Translations under genes and position numbers: made by a program
Source of the DNA: Victivallales bacterium
Lineage (GTDB): Bacteria > Verrucomicrobiota > Lentisphaeria > Oligosphaerales > Oligosphaeraceae
Direction of reading: 5' to 3'
Assembly (NCBI GenBank): GCA_017535315.1
Contig: JAFXUD010000003.1
Span: 62,001-126,000 of the forward strand
Length of the DNA stretch: 64,000 nt
Notes under the pieces: generated by a model
What the model was told of the DNA's origin: nothing
Database searches by the model: none
The model's input: the letters and a program-made list of their open reading frames with translations, nothing else
Shown here: one piece after another, positions 47,944-57,665 of the stretch
Layout: the number at the start of each line of letters is the position of its first letter
Position numbering within the stretch: position 1 is the first letter of the stretch

Positions 47944-49731
47944 ATGAGATTTCTTTTTACTGAGCGTCTTCAAGCTGCCTTGCAGCAGCAGTTTTCCGTA
48001 GCCTCCCTGCCCATCCAGGTGGATTTGTGCCCCGCCAATTTCACGGGTGATGTGACCATCTCCTGCTTCCCATTTGCGAAGTTGCTGAAGCGCAACCCAA
48101 TGGAGTTGGCGCAGCAGGTGAGCGAGTTGTTGAAGGCGGATGAAGACGTGGAGGCGGTTGAAACCGTCAAGGCGTTCGTGAATGTGACGCTGAAGCCTGT
48201 CGCCTTGATGCGGGATACCGTGCAGAATCTGGAGGCGTTGCTGACGCAGGTGCCTTTGCCAGAGTCAGAACGCCGCCGCATCCTCATCGAATTCTCCGCG
48301 CCCAACACCAACAAGCCGCAGCATCTGGGGCACGTCCGCAACAACTCCGTTGGCATGGCAACGGCCACGATTTTGGAGCGTGCGGGACACAAGGTCTTCC
48401 GCGTGAACCTCGTCAACGACCGAGGCGTCCACATCTGCAAGTCCATGATCGCCTATCAGCGGTTTGGCAACGGCGTGACGCCTGAATCAGCGGGCAAGAA
48501 GGGCGACCACCTTGTCGGCGACTTCTATGTTGCGTTCGATAAGGAGTACAGGCGGCAGCTGGCCGAGCTTCGCGAGGCAAAGCCCGAACTGAAAGAGAAG
48601 ACCGATGACGAACTTTTCCTGGAGACGGAAATCGGACGCGCCGCGCAGGACATGCTGAAGGCATGGGAGGATGGCGACGAAAATGTGCGCGCCCTCTGGA
48701 AGACCATGAACGGCTGGGTTTTCGATGGCTTCGCCGAAACCTATAAACGCATGGGCATCCGCTTCGAGAAGACCTACCTGGAGAGCCAGACCTACATGCT
48801 CGGCAAGGACATCATCCAGGCGGGCTTCGAGAAGGGCGTCTTCAAGAAGCGCGATGACGGCGCTATGATCATCGAGTTTGCGGACAAGTCGCTCGGCACG
48901 AAGGTCGTCCTGCGCAGCGATGGCACCAGCGTCTATGTCACACAGGACATCGGGACGACCCTGCTCAAGCAAAAGGACTTCGAGCCTAACCAGCAGATTT
49001 GGGTGGTTGGCGATGAGCAGATCCGTCATTTCAAGGTGCTCTTCGCCATTCTCAAGGCACTGGGCTATGCCTGGGCGGACAAGCTGACCCACATGGCATA
49101 CGGCATGGTGAACCTCCCCAGCGGCAAGATGAAGAGTCGCGAGGGCACTGTCGTGGATGCCGACGACCTCTTTGACGAGATGGCTGAGCTGGCGCGCGCG
49201 GCCACACTGGAGAAGGCAGGCGGTGTCGCACCCGACAATCTGGAGGAGCGCGCAGATGTCATTAGCATGGCAGCCCTCAAGTTCATGTTGCTCAAGGTCA
49301 ACCCCAAGACCACGATTATGTTCGACCCGCAGGCTTCAATCAAGTTCGAGGGCGACACGGGCCCCTACGTGCTCTACGCCTACGCACGCATCAGCTCCAT
49401 GCTTCGCAAGGCGGCGGAAACCGCACCCTTCTCAGAGGAGGGCGTTGATTGGTCGCTGCTGACGGACAAGACCGAGAAGGCCTTGGCGCTGCGCTGCTCC
49501 CTCTTCCCCGAGGCGGTACAGAAGGCGGCCCGCGAACTGGATTCCTCCACGTTGGCAGGCTACCTCTTGGATTTGGCCAAGGACTTCAATAGCTTCTACC
49601 GCAACTGCCCCGCTTTGAACGCCCCCACGCCAGAACTTCGCCAGGCGCGCCTGGCTCTTTCCGCGCGTGTTCGCACCATCCTGAAAGACGGTCTTAATAC
49701 CTTGACAATTAATACACTTGAAAGTATGTGA
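47944..49731 (+). CDS. argS: Arginyl-tRNA synthetase
   Basis: 595 residues, a normal class Ia enzyme. HIGH-like site NKPQHLGHVRNNSVG; KMSKS-like site SGKMKSREGTVVDADDL; N-terminal Add-1 tRNA D-loop-binding domain (residues 1-100) and a C-terminal anticodon-binding helical domain (VLYAYARISSMLRKAAE). It charges tRNA-Arg. It follows hisD by 75 bp and is followed 9 bp later by the GH89-like gene, so a mixed operon is likely. Confidence 0.96.
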   Translation: MRFLFTERLQAALQQQFSVASLPIQVDLCPANFTGDVTISCFPFAKLLKRNPMELAQQVSELLKADEDVEAVETVKAFVNVTLKPVALMRDTVQNLEALLTQVPLPESERRRILIEFSAPNTNKPQHLGHVRNNSVGMATATILERAGHKVFRVNLVNDRGVHICKSMIAYQRFGNGVTPESAGKKGDHLVGDFYVAFDKEYRRQLAELREAKPELKEKTDDELFLETEIGRAAQDMLKAWEDGDENVRALWKTMNGWVFDGFAETYKRMGIRFEKTYLESQTYMLGKDIIQAGFEKGVFKKRDDGAMIIEFADKSLGTKVVLRSDGTSVYVTQDIGTTLLKQKDFEPNQQIWVVGDEQIRHFKVLFAILKALGYAWADKLTHMAYGMVNLPSGKMKSREGTVVDADDLFDEMAELARAATLEKAGGVAPDNLEERADVISMAALKFMLLKVNPKTTIMFDPQASIKFEGDTGPYVLYAYARISSMLRKAAETAPFSEEGVDWSLLTDKTEKALALRCSLFPEAVQKAARELDSSTLAGYLLDLAKDFNSFYRNCPALNAPTPELRQARLALSARVRTILKDGLNTLTINTLESM

Positions 49732-49740
49732 GGATTCACT

Positions 49741-52050
49741 ATGACCAAGATTTTCGTCCCCCGTTATGATGGCATCTTCAAGATAGCCGCCGATGCCTTT
49801 GCCGATCTCTGGGAAAAAGTCACGGGAAAACGCCTGGAGTGCGTCACGGAGGACTGCCCGCAGGAGGATTTGGTCGTCCTTGGCTCCGACGCAGACAATG
49901 CCTTCACGCACGACAGAATTCTCGACAAGACCATCCCCGACTTCTGCTTCCGCACGGGAACCGAGGAGTATGCTGTCAAATCCGCCAGACAGAATGGTCG
50001 AAACCTGCTCTTCCTGGCGGGAGCGCGGAAACGCGCGTTGCTGTATGCCGTCTATTACTTCTTTGAGTACAAGGAGTTGTGCTTCTACTTCTGGGATGGC
50101 GACCGTATCGTCAAAGCCGATGACATCGACATTACGGGGCTGGATTTGCGCGAGAAGCCGCACTTCGAATATCGCGGCCTGCGCTACTTCGCTCACCGCA
50201 GCCTGGATCGTTTCCAGGCGGAACACTGGGGGCTGGAGCAGTGGAAGCACGAAATCGACTGGATTGTCAAGAAGCGCATGAACATGTTCATGCTGCGGAT
50301 TGGACTGGATGACATCTTCCAAAAGGCATTCCCAGACATCGTTTCGTATCCCAAGGACGGCAAGGTGCCCGAATCAAAAGAACGCTCATACGACGACCGC
50401 AATCTCTTCTGGCCGCTTGAGTACCGTGGCGAGCTGCGCAAGGCTCTCCTTGCCTACGCACGGGAGCGCGATCTCATGCACCCCGAGGACGTGGGCACGA
50501 TGACCCATTGGTACAGCCGCACCCCGAAACAATATCTGGAGGCTGTGAAGCCCGACTTCCTGCCGCAGGCTTCGGGTGGCTATAGCGAGGAGACGGGGCT
50601 GGTCTGGGACATCCGCCAGGACAAGAACATGGATGCCTACTTCAAGTTGACCGAGGCGCATATTCGCGAATACGGTTCGCCAGAGCTTTTCCACACCATC
50701 GGCCTCTCCGAGCGACGTTGCTATGACGACAAGGAGGCCAACCATGAGATGAAGCTTTATACCTACAGGCGCATCATCAACAAGCTGCGTGAGAAATATC
50801 CGCTGGCTCCCCTGATGGTTGCCTCGTGGGAATTCGTCTTCTACTGGACGCCCGAGCAGGTGCGGGAGTTGTTGGCGCAGTTCGATCCGAACAACACCAT
50901 CCTGCTTGACTACACTTCCGATTTTGACAGCGAACTCAACAACTTCCTGAACTGGGATGTGGTCGGCAAGTTCCCCTGGGTTTTCGGCATCTTCCACGCC
51001 TACGAATCCGAATCGGACATGCGCGGCAACTACGAGGCCATCGAGCGCCGCCTGCCGATGGCTGTGGTGGACAAGATGTGCAAGGGCCTTATCTACTGGC
51101 CTGAAATCTCCCACTCCGACACCCTGATGCTCGAATATCTGGCTGCGAATGGCTGGAATCCAGTGCCAGAGCACATCAAAATCAAATCTTTCATCAAGGA
51201 GTTCTGCCGCAAGCGCTATGGCGACAACGAACGCTATATGGACACCATCTGGGAGGAGGTTCTGCCCATCATCCAGGTGCGCCATTGCAGCGGGCCTGGG
51301 GCCGAGCCGACCAAACGGATTAGCCACAACATCTACGAATTGAACCCCAACAATTGGTCAACGCATGATGCCACGGGCATTCTTCGCAGCGAATACTTCA
51401 TTCCGCGCTTCGGCAAGGTGTTGGCAGACTGCCAGAAGCTGCTGCAGGATGTGGCCGCAGTCGATATCGCCTCCGCCTCCGAGTTCGTGCGCCGCGACCT
51501 GATTGATATTGCGCGTACCGTCGCGCAGCGTGCTACGGAGTACCAGTGCTTCAGGTTCATCAAGACGATGGACGACTGGCGCAACGGCGTCGCCGATGGC
51601 GACGCCCCGCTGCTCATGCTGGATCGGGTTGCGGAGTTTGAGCAACTGATGTGTGACGTCATCTCCGCCAGCGACGAGTTTTCCTTGAACGTCTCGCTCA
51701 AGCAGTTGAACGACAAGCACCCCGTCTATCCAGGCTTTGAATACACTCTCAAGGGCAACTCCGAAAACGGTTACTGCCGCTCGCAAATTACGGAAATACT
51801 CTCGTATGTCATCCTGCCCGAACTGGCAGGCATTCGCGACTTCATTGCAGCACGCATCGCTGCCGACAATCGTCTGCCGCTTTCGGCGGACATGCGGGAG
51901 TTCATGCCAAAGAACCGCAAGAACGTCCAGGACCTCTTCTATGCCATCCCGCTGGCGGAGATGAAGCCAGACAAAGCCAAGGCCCTGGCAGAGTTTTCAA
52001 CGACCATCCACAGGCTGGCGCAGCATATCGCCACCGCCGTGGATATCTAA
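49741..52050 (+). CDS. Glycoside hydrolase, GH89/alpha-N-acetylglucosaminidase-like
   Basis: 769 residues. N-terminal alpha/beta domain (1-150: DAFADLWEKVTGKRLECVTED, ARKRALLYAVYYFFEYKEL) of the type that precedes many glucosidase barrels. Barrel region opens KPHFEYRGLRYFAHRSLDRF and EHWGLEQWKHEIDWIVKKRM, close in layout to NAGLU (GH89). FDPNNTILLDYTSD and PWVFGIFHAYESESDM follow, then a helical C-terminal domain. No signal peptide, so probably intracellular hydrolysis of a GlcNAc- or uronic-acid-containing oligosaccharide. Catalytic glutamates were not located with certainty; GH67-like alpha-glucuronidases are an alternative. Confidence 0.6.
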   Translation: MTKIFVPRYDGIFKIAADAFADLWEKVTGKRLECVTEDCPQEDLVVLGSDADNAFTHDRILDKTIPDFCFRTGTEEYAVKSARQNGRNLLFLAGARKRALLYAVYYFFEYKELCFYFWDGDRIVKADDIDITGLDLREKPHFEYRGLRYFAHRSLDRFQAEHWGLEQWKHEIDWIVKKRMNMFMLRIGLDDIFQKAFPDIVSYPKDGKVPESKERSYDDRNLFWPLEYRGELRKALLAYARERDLMHPEDVGTMTHWYSRTPKQYLEAVKPDFLPQASGGYSEETGLVWDIRQDKNMDAYFKLTEAHIREYGSPELFHTIGLSERRCYDDKEANHEMKLYTYRRIINKLREKYPLAPLMVASWEFVFYWTPEQVRELLAQFDPNNTILLDYTSDFDSELNNFLNWDVVGKFPWVFGIFHAYESESDMRGNYEAIERRLPMAVVDKMCKGLIYWPEISHSDTLMLEYLAANGWNPVPEHIKIKSFIKEFCRKRYGDNERYMDTIWEEVLPIIQVRHCSGPGAEPTKRISHNIYELNPNNWSTHDATGILRSEYFIPRFGKVLADCQKLLQDVAAVDIASASEFVRRDLIDIARTVAQRATEYQCFRFIKTMDDWRNGVADGDAPLLMLDRVAEFEQLMCDVISASDEFSLNVSLKQLNDKHPVYPGFEYTLKGNSENGYCRSQITEILSYVILPELAGIRDFIAARIAADNRLPLSADMREFMPKNRKNVQDLFYAIPLAEMKPDKAKALAEFSTTIHRLAQHIATAVDI

Positions 52051-52067
52051 ACAAGGAGCACAACGTT

Positions 52068-52898
52068 ATGGAACCCGAAAAAGGCGATAAATCGATTCAC
52101 GTTTGCGTAGATGATGTCTGCAAGGCCTATTTGGAGGTGGGGGTGCAGCCAGGCGACACGCTTTTCATGCACGGCTCGCTAAGCAGCATGGGCACCGTCG
52201 ATGGCGGCCCGACAACCGTGTTTGACGGAATGCTGAAGGCGGTTGGCTCAAGTGGCACCGTCGGCATGCCCAGCCTCTGGTTTTACCAGGCGGGCATGTA
52301 CGAGAAGGATTTTGACGTGAACAGCTCGCCCACATACGTGGGGGCGCTTGGCGAGGCGATGCGCCTTGATCCACGTTCAAAGCGCAGCAACCACTTCTCG
52401 CACGCCGCAGCCGCCATCGGCGCGCGCGCCGAGGAACTGACACGCAATCATGGTGCATATGGTCCACGTCCATCGCCCTGGTCGGAAAAGGCCTTTGCAG
52501 AAGCCTCGCCTTGGACACGGCTCTACGAGTGGAATGCGCTCTATACCTTCATCGGCGTGACGATGCGCGTCTGCACGATGAAGCACTGGATAGAAGGGGC
52601 AATAATCTTGCACTATCTGGAGACTGTCCCCGTGGAACGCCGCCAGGAGGCACGCGACTACCACCTGCGCAAGGATTGCAGTGACGGGGTGTGGCCCTTC
52701 TACAACAGCCAAGATTTGCAACAGGAGCTGGAGAAACTGGGACTGGTACGCAAGTCCAAAATCGGCAGTGCCACCTTAACCGCCATCCGCGTGCGTCCCC
52801 TCGTTGAAAATACCATGAAGCTCATGCTTTCCGACCCTGAACGCTGGCTGAACGCCGAATTCCGCCAGTGGGTCGATGACCTGCGGATATTCCGATAA
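52068..52898 (+). CDS. AAC(3)-family N-acetyltransferase
   Basis: 276 residues. FMHGSLSSMG and GSSGTVGMPSLWFY are the opening strand and loop of the AAC(3)/YokD family, which use acetyl-CoA to modify amino groups. HFSHAAAAIGARAEEL and TFIGVTMRVCTMKHWIEG follow, the last carrying the conserved His near the C-terminus. Members include aminoglycoside 3-N-acetyltransferases and proteins of unknown role; resistance is not implied. AAGGAGCACAAC precedes the ATG. It follows the GH89-like gene by 17 bp, so it might act on a sugar-amine. Confidence 0.8.
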   Translation: MEPEKGDKSIHVCVDDVCKAYLEVGVQPGDTLFMHGSLSSMGTVDGGPTTVFDGMLKAVGSSGTVGMPSLWFYQAGMYEKDFDVNSSPTYVGALGEAMRLDPRSKRSNHFSHAAAAIGARAEELTRNHGAYGPRPSPWSEKAFAEASPWTRLYEWNALYTFIGVTMRVCTMKHWIEGAIILHYLETVPVERRQEARDYHLRKDCSDGVWPFYNSQDLQQELEKLGLVRKSKIGSATLTAIRVRPLVENTMKLMLSDPERWLNAEFRQWVDDLRIFR

Positions 52899-52904
52899 AA
52901 AAAA

Positions 52905-52968
52905 GCCGCGCTAAAGCGCGGCGCACAGAACAGGTGAAAGAGGGGCGGTAGCCCCCCCGTCGTTTGTA
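52905..52968 (-). terminator. Hairpin repeat acting as terminator for the pilin array
   Basis: GCCGCGCTAAAGCGCGGC (52905-52922): on the minus strand this stem is followed by eight T, a good terminator for the leftward pilin transcript. On the plus strand it continues GCACAGAACAGG and GGGGCGGTAGCCCCCCCGTC, the same tail as at 46036. Confidence 0.65.
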
Positions 52969-52976
52969 AGGGCAGG

Positions 52977-53717
52977 CTACTGCCCAACCTTGTAGTTTGC
53001 CCAGTAGCGCACAACCTCGTCGCTAGCACCATCGGGATGAATGGAGCAGAACTGGAGGGAGTATGCGGAAACATGCCCGTCAAGGTGGCCTGAAATGGTG
53101 CCATTGTTGTGATGGGAGCCAATGAGCCCCTGCTTGCCGAGTGGCTTGGAATCCTCGGCTGTCCAGTAGGCAGCCCCGCTCTTACGGTTATAAACGCAGC
53201 CTTTGTCGGCATCGGAGAGCATGGAACGGCAGGTGGCGAACATGGTCTTGGAGGGAGTCTTATGCGCCGCAAGTGGCATCCGCTCCAGGCTGGCTGTCTT
53301 GTCGCTTCTGTACGGCATTCCAAAGCTTGTTCCATAATTGAAACCATATCCCATATAGGTATTGAAGTGGACGGTCGAAGGGCACTGGTAGGTTTTTGCA
53401 TCCCCGATGTAGGGGTAGATGTAGGAGTACCACCAGTGGTTGCTGAGGTTGGGAACGCCATTCTTGTAGTTGACGACTGCGCCGTTTGCGGAGCCGTCGA
53501 TGTAGGTGTACCACCACATGCAGGTAATCTGGTCCTCGAACTCCTGGGTGTAGAGAAGTGCCCCGAGCATAATCTGCTTTGCATTGCTGGTGCAGGAGAT
53601 GGCGCGTGCCTTCTCGCGTGCCTTCGCCAGGGCTGGCAACAGCATGGCTGCCAGAATTGCGATGATAGCGATGACGACGAGCAGCTCAATCAACGTGAAG
53701 CGTTTTTGGGTGTTCAT
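52977..53717 (-). CDS. Type IV pseudopilin, H-X9-DG family, copy 1
   Basis: 246 residues. Prepilin leader and helix [20 protein letters not shown] after KR, with Glu5 (mature). [20 protein letters not shown] is shared by all four copies. The C-terminal [17 protein letters not shown] gives the H-X9-DG motif of PVC pseudopilins (DUF1559-like). Exported and processed by prepilin peptidase, assembled by a T2SS/pilus-like machine. It matches copy 3 in the middle ([35 protein letters not shown]), so copies 1 and 3 are recent duplicates. Confidence 0.92.
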   Translation of the reverse strand: MNTQKRFTLIELLVVIAIIAILAAMLLPALAKAREKARAISCTSNAKQIMLGALLYTQEFEDQITCMWWYTYIDGSANGAVVNYKNGVPNLSNHWWYSYIYPYIGDAKTYQCPSTVHFNTYMGYGFNYGTSFGMPYRSDKTASLERMPLAAHKTPSKTMFATCRSMLSDADKGCVYNRKSGAAYWTAEDSKPLGKQGLIGSHHNNGTISGHLDGHVSAYSLQFCSIHPDGASDEVVRYWANYKVGQ

Positions 53718-53769
53718 GGTTTGGATTCTCCTGATCTTATTCTACTGCGTTTTTTCCCCTTCTACTGCG

Positions 53770-54483
53770 TTATTTCCCCGCATCGTAATAGCCCCAGAAA
53801 CGGGCGGCAGTGGAGTTTTCCGTCTTGTTGGCGTCCTTGTAGTAGTCCAGTTTGTAGTTGGCGACGTGTCCGTCGAGGTGGCCTGCATTGGCGCCGCCGT
53901 TGTGCTGGTTTCCGACAAAGCCGTTCATCGTGGTATCCGTCCAGTTGGTGGGATTGCATTGGGGGCCATAGACGATGTTCTTGTTGGCGGTGTGGGTGTT
54001 GTTGTCGGCCATATAGAAGGTCTGGGATGGGGTTTTATGCACGTGGATGGGGCCACGAGCAAGGCAGGCGTCGCGGTCTGTGCGGTATGGCATTCCGTAG
54101 TTGTTTGTCTGGTAGGCAAAGCCATATCCAATTCGGGTGTTGAAATGGCTGGTAGATGGGCAAAGGAAGGTCTTGACATCGCCGATGAAGGGATAGATGT
54201 AGGAATACCAGGCGTAGTCGCTGAAGCCAGAAACGCCATTGTTGACATTGATGCCAGTGCTGTCGCTCTTCCTGAAGTACCACAGGAATGGAAGGCTGTC
54301 GTTGTAGTCGTTGACATATTGGAGGACGCCCAGCATAAGCTGTTTCTCATTGCTGGTGCAGGAGATGGCGCGTGCCTTCTCGCGTGCCTTCGCCAGGGCA
54401 GGCAACAGCATGGCTGCCAGAATTGCAATAATCGCTATTACCACGAGCAATTCAATCAGTGTGAAGTGTTTTTTAGAGTGCAT
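53770..54483 (-). CDS. Type IV pseudopilin, H-X9-DG family, copy 2
   Basis: 237 residues with the same N-terminal [20 protein letters not shown], and [20 protein letters not shown]. The globular part differs ([20 protein letters not shown]) but keeps [20 protein letters not shown] and [18 protein letters not shown]9-DG is [17 protein letters not shown]. 52 bp upstream of copy 1 in the leftward direction, with AAGGAG in CAAGGAGATTTT before the ATG. Confidence 0.92.
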   Translation of the reverse strand: MHSKKHFTLIELLVVIAIIAILAAMLLPALAKAREKARAISCTSNEKQLMLGVLQYVNDYNDSLPFLWYFRKSDSTGINVNNGVSGFSDYAWYSYIYPFIGDVKTFLCPSTSHFNTRIGYGFAYQTNNYGMPYRTDRDACLARGPIHVHKTPSQTFYMADNNTHTANKNIVYGPQCNPTNWTDTTMNGFVGNQHNGGANAGHLDGHVANYKLDYYKDANKTENSTAARFWGYYDAGK

Positions 54484-54507
54484 AATTCAAAATCTCCTTG
54501 AATGAAG

Positions 54508-55245
54508 CTATTGTCCTATTTCGTAGAAGGCCCAGTAGCGTGCGCTGGCTGAGGAGGCGGTCTTGTTGGATTCTGAGCAGAACTGGATGGGATATGCGGA
54601 GACATGGCCGTCGAGGTGAGCGGAGATGGTACCGTTGTTGTGGTGTTCGGCCACATAGCCCTTTACGTTTTTGCCGTCGGCATTAACCGTCCAGAAGGAT
54701 GGGGTTGATTGCGGACTATAGGCGACAGCCTTGTTTGCCGTCTGCATGTTGGAGCAGGTGAAAACCATGGTTTGGGAGGGGGTCTTGTGGGCGCCAAGGG
54801 CCATGCGTTTGCGGCAGGCGGAGAGATCGCTACGATAGGGCATTCCGCGGGAGCCCGCTCCATAGTCGAAGCCGTATCCCATGTAGGTGTTGAAATGGAC
54901 AGTAGAAGGGCATTGGTATGCCTTGACGTCGCCAACGTAGGGGTATATGTAGGAGTACCACCAGTAGCTGTTGAAGTTTGCGATGCCGTTCTGGTAGGGA
55001 ATGGCTGAACCGTATGTGGTGCCGTCCGTATAGGTCAGCCACCACATGCATGTCATCTGGTCGTCGAACTCCTGGGTATAGAGCAAGGCGCCTAACATAA
55101 CCTGCTTGGCATTGCTGGTGCAGGAGATGGCGCGTGCCTTTTCACGCGCCTTCGCCAGGGCGGGCAGTAACATGGCCGCCAGGATGGCGATAATGGCGAT
55201 GACCACGAGGAGCTCAATCAGGGTGAAATGCTTCTTGGTATTCAT
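54508..55245 (-). CDS. Type IV pseudopilin, H-X9-DG family, copy 3
   Basis: 245 residues from ATG 55245 (a longer frame would add 32 non-pilin residues). Same N-terminal pilin helix and [40 protein letters not shown] and [17 protein letters not shown] are nearly identical to copy 1. H-X9-[21 protein letters not shown] high-identity duplicate of copy 1 with copy 2 between them. Confidence 0.92.
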   Translation of the reverse strand: MNTKKHFTLIELLVVIAIIAILAAMLLPALAKAREKARAISCTSNAKQVMLGALLYTQEFDDQMTCMWWLTYTDGTTYGSAIPYQNGIANFNSYWWYSYIYPYVGDVKAYQCPSTVHFNTYMGYGFDYGAGSRGMPYRSDLSACRKRMALGAHKTPSQTMVFTCSNMQTANKAVAYSPQSTPSFWTVNADGKNVKGYVAEHHNNGTISAHLDGHVSAYPIQFCSESNKTASSASARYWAFYEIGQ

Positions 55246-55276
55246 GGGTGTAGTCTCTTTGAAAGGGGGTGGAAAA

Positions 55277-55981
55277 TCAATAGTTCCAAAGTAGATAGGG
55301 CTTGGAGTCAGCGAGGTCGGAATTGAACGGGAAGGCGACAATCGGGTTGGCGGGATGCGGGATTTTGAAACTCTGCACGTGGCCGTCCAGATGGAGGGTG
55401 TTGGAGGAGCCGCTATGGCGCGAGGAGGGCCAGCCCCATCCTCTGTCCGTCAAGGTCTTGAAAGTCGGTCCGAAACGCCAGTACTGCATGTTGTTGGGCG
55501 TGCCGTCCTCGTTGTTGTTTACCGTGTCGAAGAAGATGATCTTCGTGCTGTGGTTTTTCATTTCGGTGAGTTTGTGGCTGACGACACGCCCGCAGATGTT
55601 GTAGTTGATGCCATAGCAGTAGCTAGACCAGTTGTCCATCTGGTCAGCGCCTGGGCATTTAAGTGTCTTGGAGTCCAGGTAGTTGCCCGTGAAATTTTTA
55701 TAACTGCTACTATACAGGACCCCCATCATGATTTCATTCCAGAGGGGATGCACTTTGCCTTCGGCGGGAACTCCCGAATCGCCATGAGGAAGGAAGTCAT
55801 CGAAGTCATCGCAGTAGAGCAGGGTTTGGGTCCCCAACTGCTTCATGTTGTTCACGCAGGAGATGGCACGCGCCTTTTCACGCGCTTTCGCCAGGGCGGG
55901 CAGCAGCATGGCCGCCAGGATGGCGATGATGGCGATGACCACGAGCAGCTCAATCAACGTGAAGCTTTTCTTGTTGTTCAT
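55277..55981 (-). CDS. Type IV pseudopilin, H-X9-DG family, copy 4
   Basis: 234 residues. Pilin leader [20 protein letters not shown] and [20 protein letters not shown], then a different globular domain ([40 protein letters not shown]). H-X9-[19 protein letters not shown]. The most diverged copy, first in the array after the promoter at 56029-56057. AAGGAGAAATA precedes the ATG. Confidence 0.92.
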   Translation of the reverse strand: MNNKKSFTLIELLVVIAIIAILAAMLLPALAKAREKARAISCVNNMKQLGTQTLLYCDDFDDFLPHGDSGVPAEGKVHPLWNEIMMGVLYSSSYKNFTGNYLDSKTLKCPGADQMDNWSSYCYGINYNICGRVVSHKLTEMKNHSTKIIFFDTVNNNEDGTPNNMQYWRFGPTFKTLTDRGWGWPSSRHSGSSNTLHLDGHVQSFKIPHPANPIVAFPFNSDLADSKPYLLWNY

Positions 55982-56028
55982 AAAGTATTTCTCCTTGAAT
56001 ATCTTAGGGGAGAGCCAATATCATCATT

Positions 56029-56057
56029 ATTATACTCTAACTATTTGGATAATGCAA
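56029..56057 (-). promoter_or_regulatory. Promoter of the pseudopilin array
   Basis: On the minus strand TTGCAT, a 17-bp spacer and TATAAT (56052-56057 and 56029-56034), about 48 bp before copy 4 ATG. Near-consensus -10 and ideal spacing. Confidence 0.6.
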
Positions 56058-56091
56058 ATGGAAACGATAATTTTTGAAATTACCTCTAGAG

Positions 56092-56136
56092 AAAAAGAGA
56101 GCGGGCGCAGAAAACTTCTGCGCCCGCTCTCTTTTT
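56092..56136. terminator. Strong bidirectional rho-independent terminator
   Basis: AAAAAGAGAGCGGGCGCAGAA and its exact reverse complement surround AAC (21-bp arms at 56092-56112 and 56116-56136), giving A- and T-runs at both ends. It ends the leftward oxidoreductase transcript and insulates the pilin promoter. Confidence 0.9.
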
Positions 56137-56161
56137 GATTAACTATCAGAGGGGTTGACTG

Positions 56162-57232
56162 TCAGAATTTGCGTGGGAGCGGGTTCTGGCGGTGGCATTC
56201 TTCGATGATGGCAATCTGCTGAAGCACCTGTTCGGGGGTGACGGCAAGGGCCGCGCCCTTGGTGATGGCATCGTACAGGTTGCTGTAGAAGCGATAGGCC
56301 ATTGAGTTGAAGAGGTCCTTGTCCGCATCGGAAACATCCCAGTGGCCTTCGTGGAAGACCAGTTTGTCGGAGCAGTAGGAGGGGCCTGGGAGCGGTTCAC
56401 GCGTCAGGGTCACTTCGGGGGCTTCGGACGGGATGTAGTACTTCCAATCCAAGTGGGTCATGCTGCCCATCAGGCTACCGTAGGTGCCATAGACATGGTA
56501 GGTGTAGGGAGAGAAGTTGGTGTTGGAGCAGACTTCCAGATCAATGACGGGACGGCCAGGATAGGAGAGCAGGAGCTTGCAGAAGTCCTCTGCATCGCCC
56601 TTGCAGTTGACAACGGCCATTCTGCACCAGACATCGGGCATGATATCGCGCCCGATGAAGCCGAGGACCTGGTCGAGTGGGTGCGGCCCTGTGTTGTAGA
56701 GGCCACCAGCGTTGAAGCACTGAAGTGTCTGCCAGTCATAGCGGCGGGAGAAGCCGTTGAAGGCAACCTTCACCATTTTGATGTTGCCAAGGACACCCGA
56801 GAGGATGACTTCGTTGATCTTGCGGTAATAGGGGGCGAAACGGGACTGCTGATAGACGGCCAGCAGACGGCCCGTGGTCTTGGAGACGCCAATCAGCTCG
56901 CGGATGTCATCGGCGGTCTTGCCGAAGGGCTTTTCGCTGAGGACGTTCAAACCCGCCAGCATGATTTCCTTGCTGATGGGGGCGTGAAGATGGCTGAAGG
57001 AGGAGTTGACGACAAAGTCCAGGTTCAAGGACTTGTCGTTGATCATCTCACGGTAGTCCTGATAGGACTTGCAGCCGTATTCGCGTTCCGCGCGCTCGCA
57101 GCGATCTTTCAAAAAGTCGCTGACCGCGACGATTTCGAACTTGTCTTTTTGGTTTTTCAGGAACTCTGCGTGGATGTTGCGTCCACTGCGCCCCTGACCA
57201 ATGATACCAACACGCAATACTCTGTCAGCCAT
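56162..57232 (-). CDS. Gfo/Idh/MocA family oxidoreductase
   Basis: 356 residues. Rossmann VGIIGQGRSGRNIHAEF at residue 8. The EKP motif is LNVLSEKPFGKTADD, and GGLYNTGPHPLDQVLGFIGR supplies the conserved His of the second domain. Probably NAD(P)-dependent, on a sugar or cyclitol derivative. The third such enzyme in this window; sequence differs from the other two. The gene has a strong terminator just downstream, so it is a single-gene unit or the end of one. Confidence 0.9.
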   Translation of the reverse strand: MADRVLRVGIIGQGRSGRNIHAEFLKNQKDKFEIVAVSDFLKDRCERAEREYGCKSYQDYREMINDKSLNLDFVVNSSFSHLHAPISKEIMLAGLNVLSEKPFGKTADDIRELIGVSKTTGRLLAVYQQSRFAPYYRKINEVILSGVLGNIKMVKVAFNGFSRRYDWQTLQCFNAGGLYNTGPHPLDQVLGFIGRDIMPDVWCRMAVVNCKGDAEDFCKLLLSYPGRPVIDLEVCSNTNFSPYTYHVYGTYGSLMGSMTHLDWKYYIPSEAPEVTLTREPLPGPSYCSDKLVFHEGHWDVSDADKDLFNSMAYRFYSNLYDAITKGAALAVTPEQVLQQIAIIEECHRQNPLPRKF

Positions 57233-57665
57233 CGTGTGTTTTCCTTTTGTTATGGGGTGGGTTTGGAAGAATTAAAAGAAATTGAATATAACATAAACCA
57301 ATGTGCGGATTTTGCCAATGAAAGGGGCGTTTTTAGTCCCTTTTGTGGCTTTTTTGCGATTAGTGGTGTTTAGTGGTTAGTGTTTTTTTAATTGGGAATT
57401 AGATACTTTAGTTGCCGAATAGACTTCACCAACAGAGAAGAGCCGCGTAAGCGGCGGCAAGAGCATAGCCGTGGGTGGAGCGAAGCCGCGACAGCGGCGA
57501 AGCGAAACCCACGGTTAAATGACCCCCCCAGTCCCTGTGCGCCGTGCCGCGTAGCGTAGCGAAGCGGCAAGACGCATCCTGGCCATCGACCAGTGAGGGA
57601 TAATGTCATCAGGAAACTTAAGAATATACTTTCCTTGTTAATTGCTTATTACTAATTACTAATTG
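57233..57665. other. 433-bp gene-free region: CTAACCAC repeats, MITE copy D, AATTAGC repeats
   Basis: From left to right: about 130 bp of AT-rich leader for the oxidoreductase; GATTAGTGGTGTTTAGTGGT with TAGTG, a CTAACCAC-type repeat on the minus strand (57355-57383); MITE copy D; then the heptad block at 57636-57668. No gene. Reading in the minus direction the order heptads then CTAACCAC is the same as at 25608-25680. Confidence 0.75.
57394..57634. mobile_element. MITE-like repeat, copy D
   Basis: 241 bp, nearly the same as copy C across its length (ATACTTTAGTTGCCGA; GAAGAGCCGCGTAAGCGGCGG; GACCAGTGAGGGATAAT). Ends are less perfect: GGGAATTAGATACTT vs GGAAAGTATATTCTT. Flanks TTTTTAATT (57385-57393) and TTGTTAATT (57635-57643) look like a slightly decayed 9-bp target duplication. 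Lies 3' of the nitrilase-GDPD gene. Confidence 0.8.

Noticed and set aside
52068-52898. Aminoglycoside resistance gene
   Set aside because: The fold is AAC(3), but the context is a sugar-hydrolase operon and the family includes non-resistance enzymes. No resistance claim can be supported from sequence.
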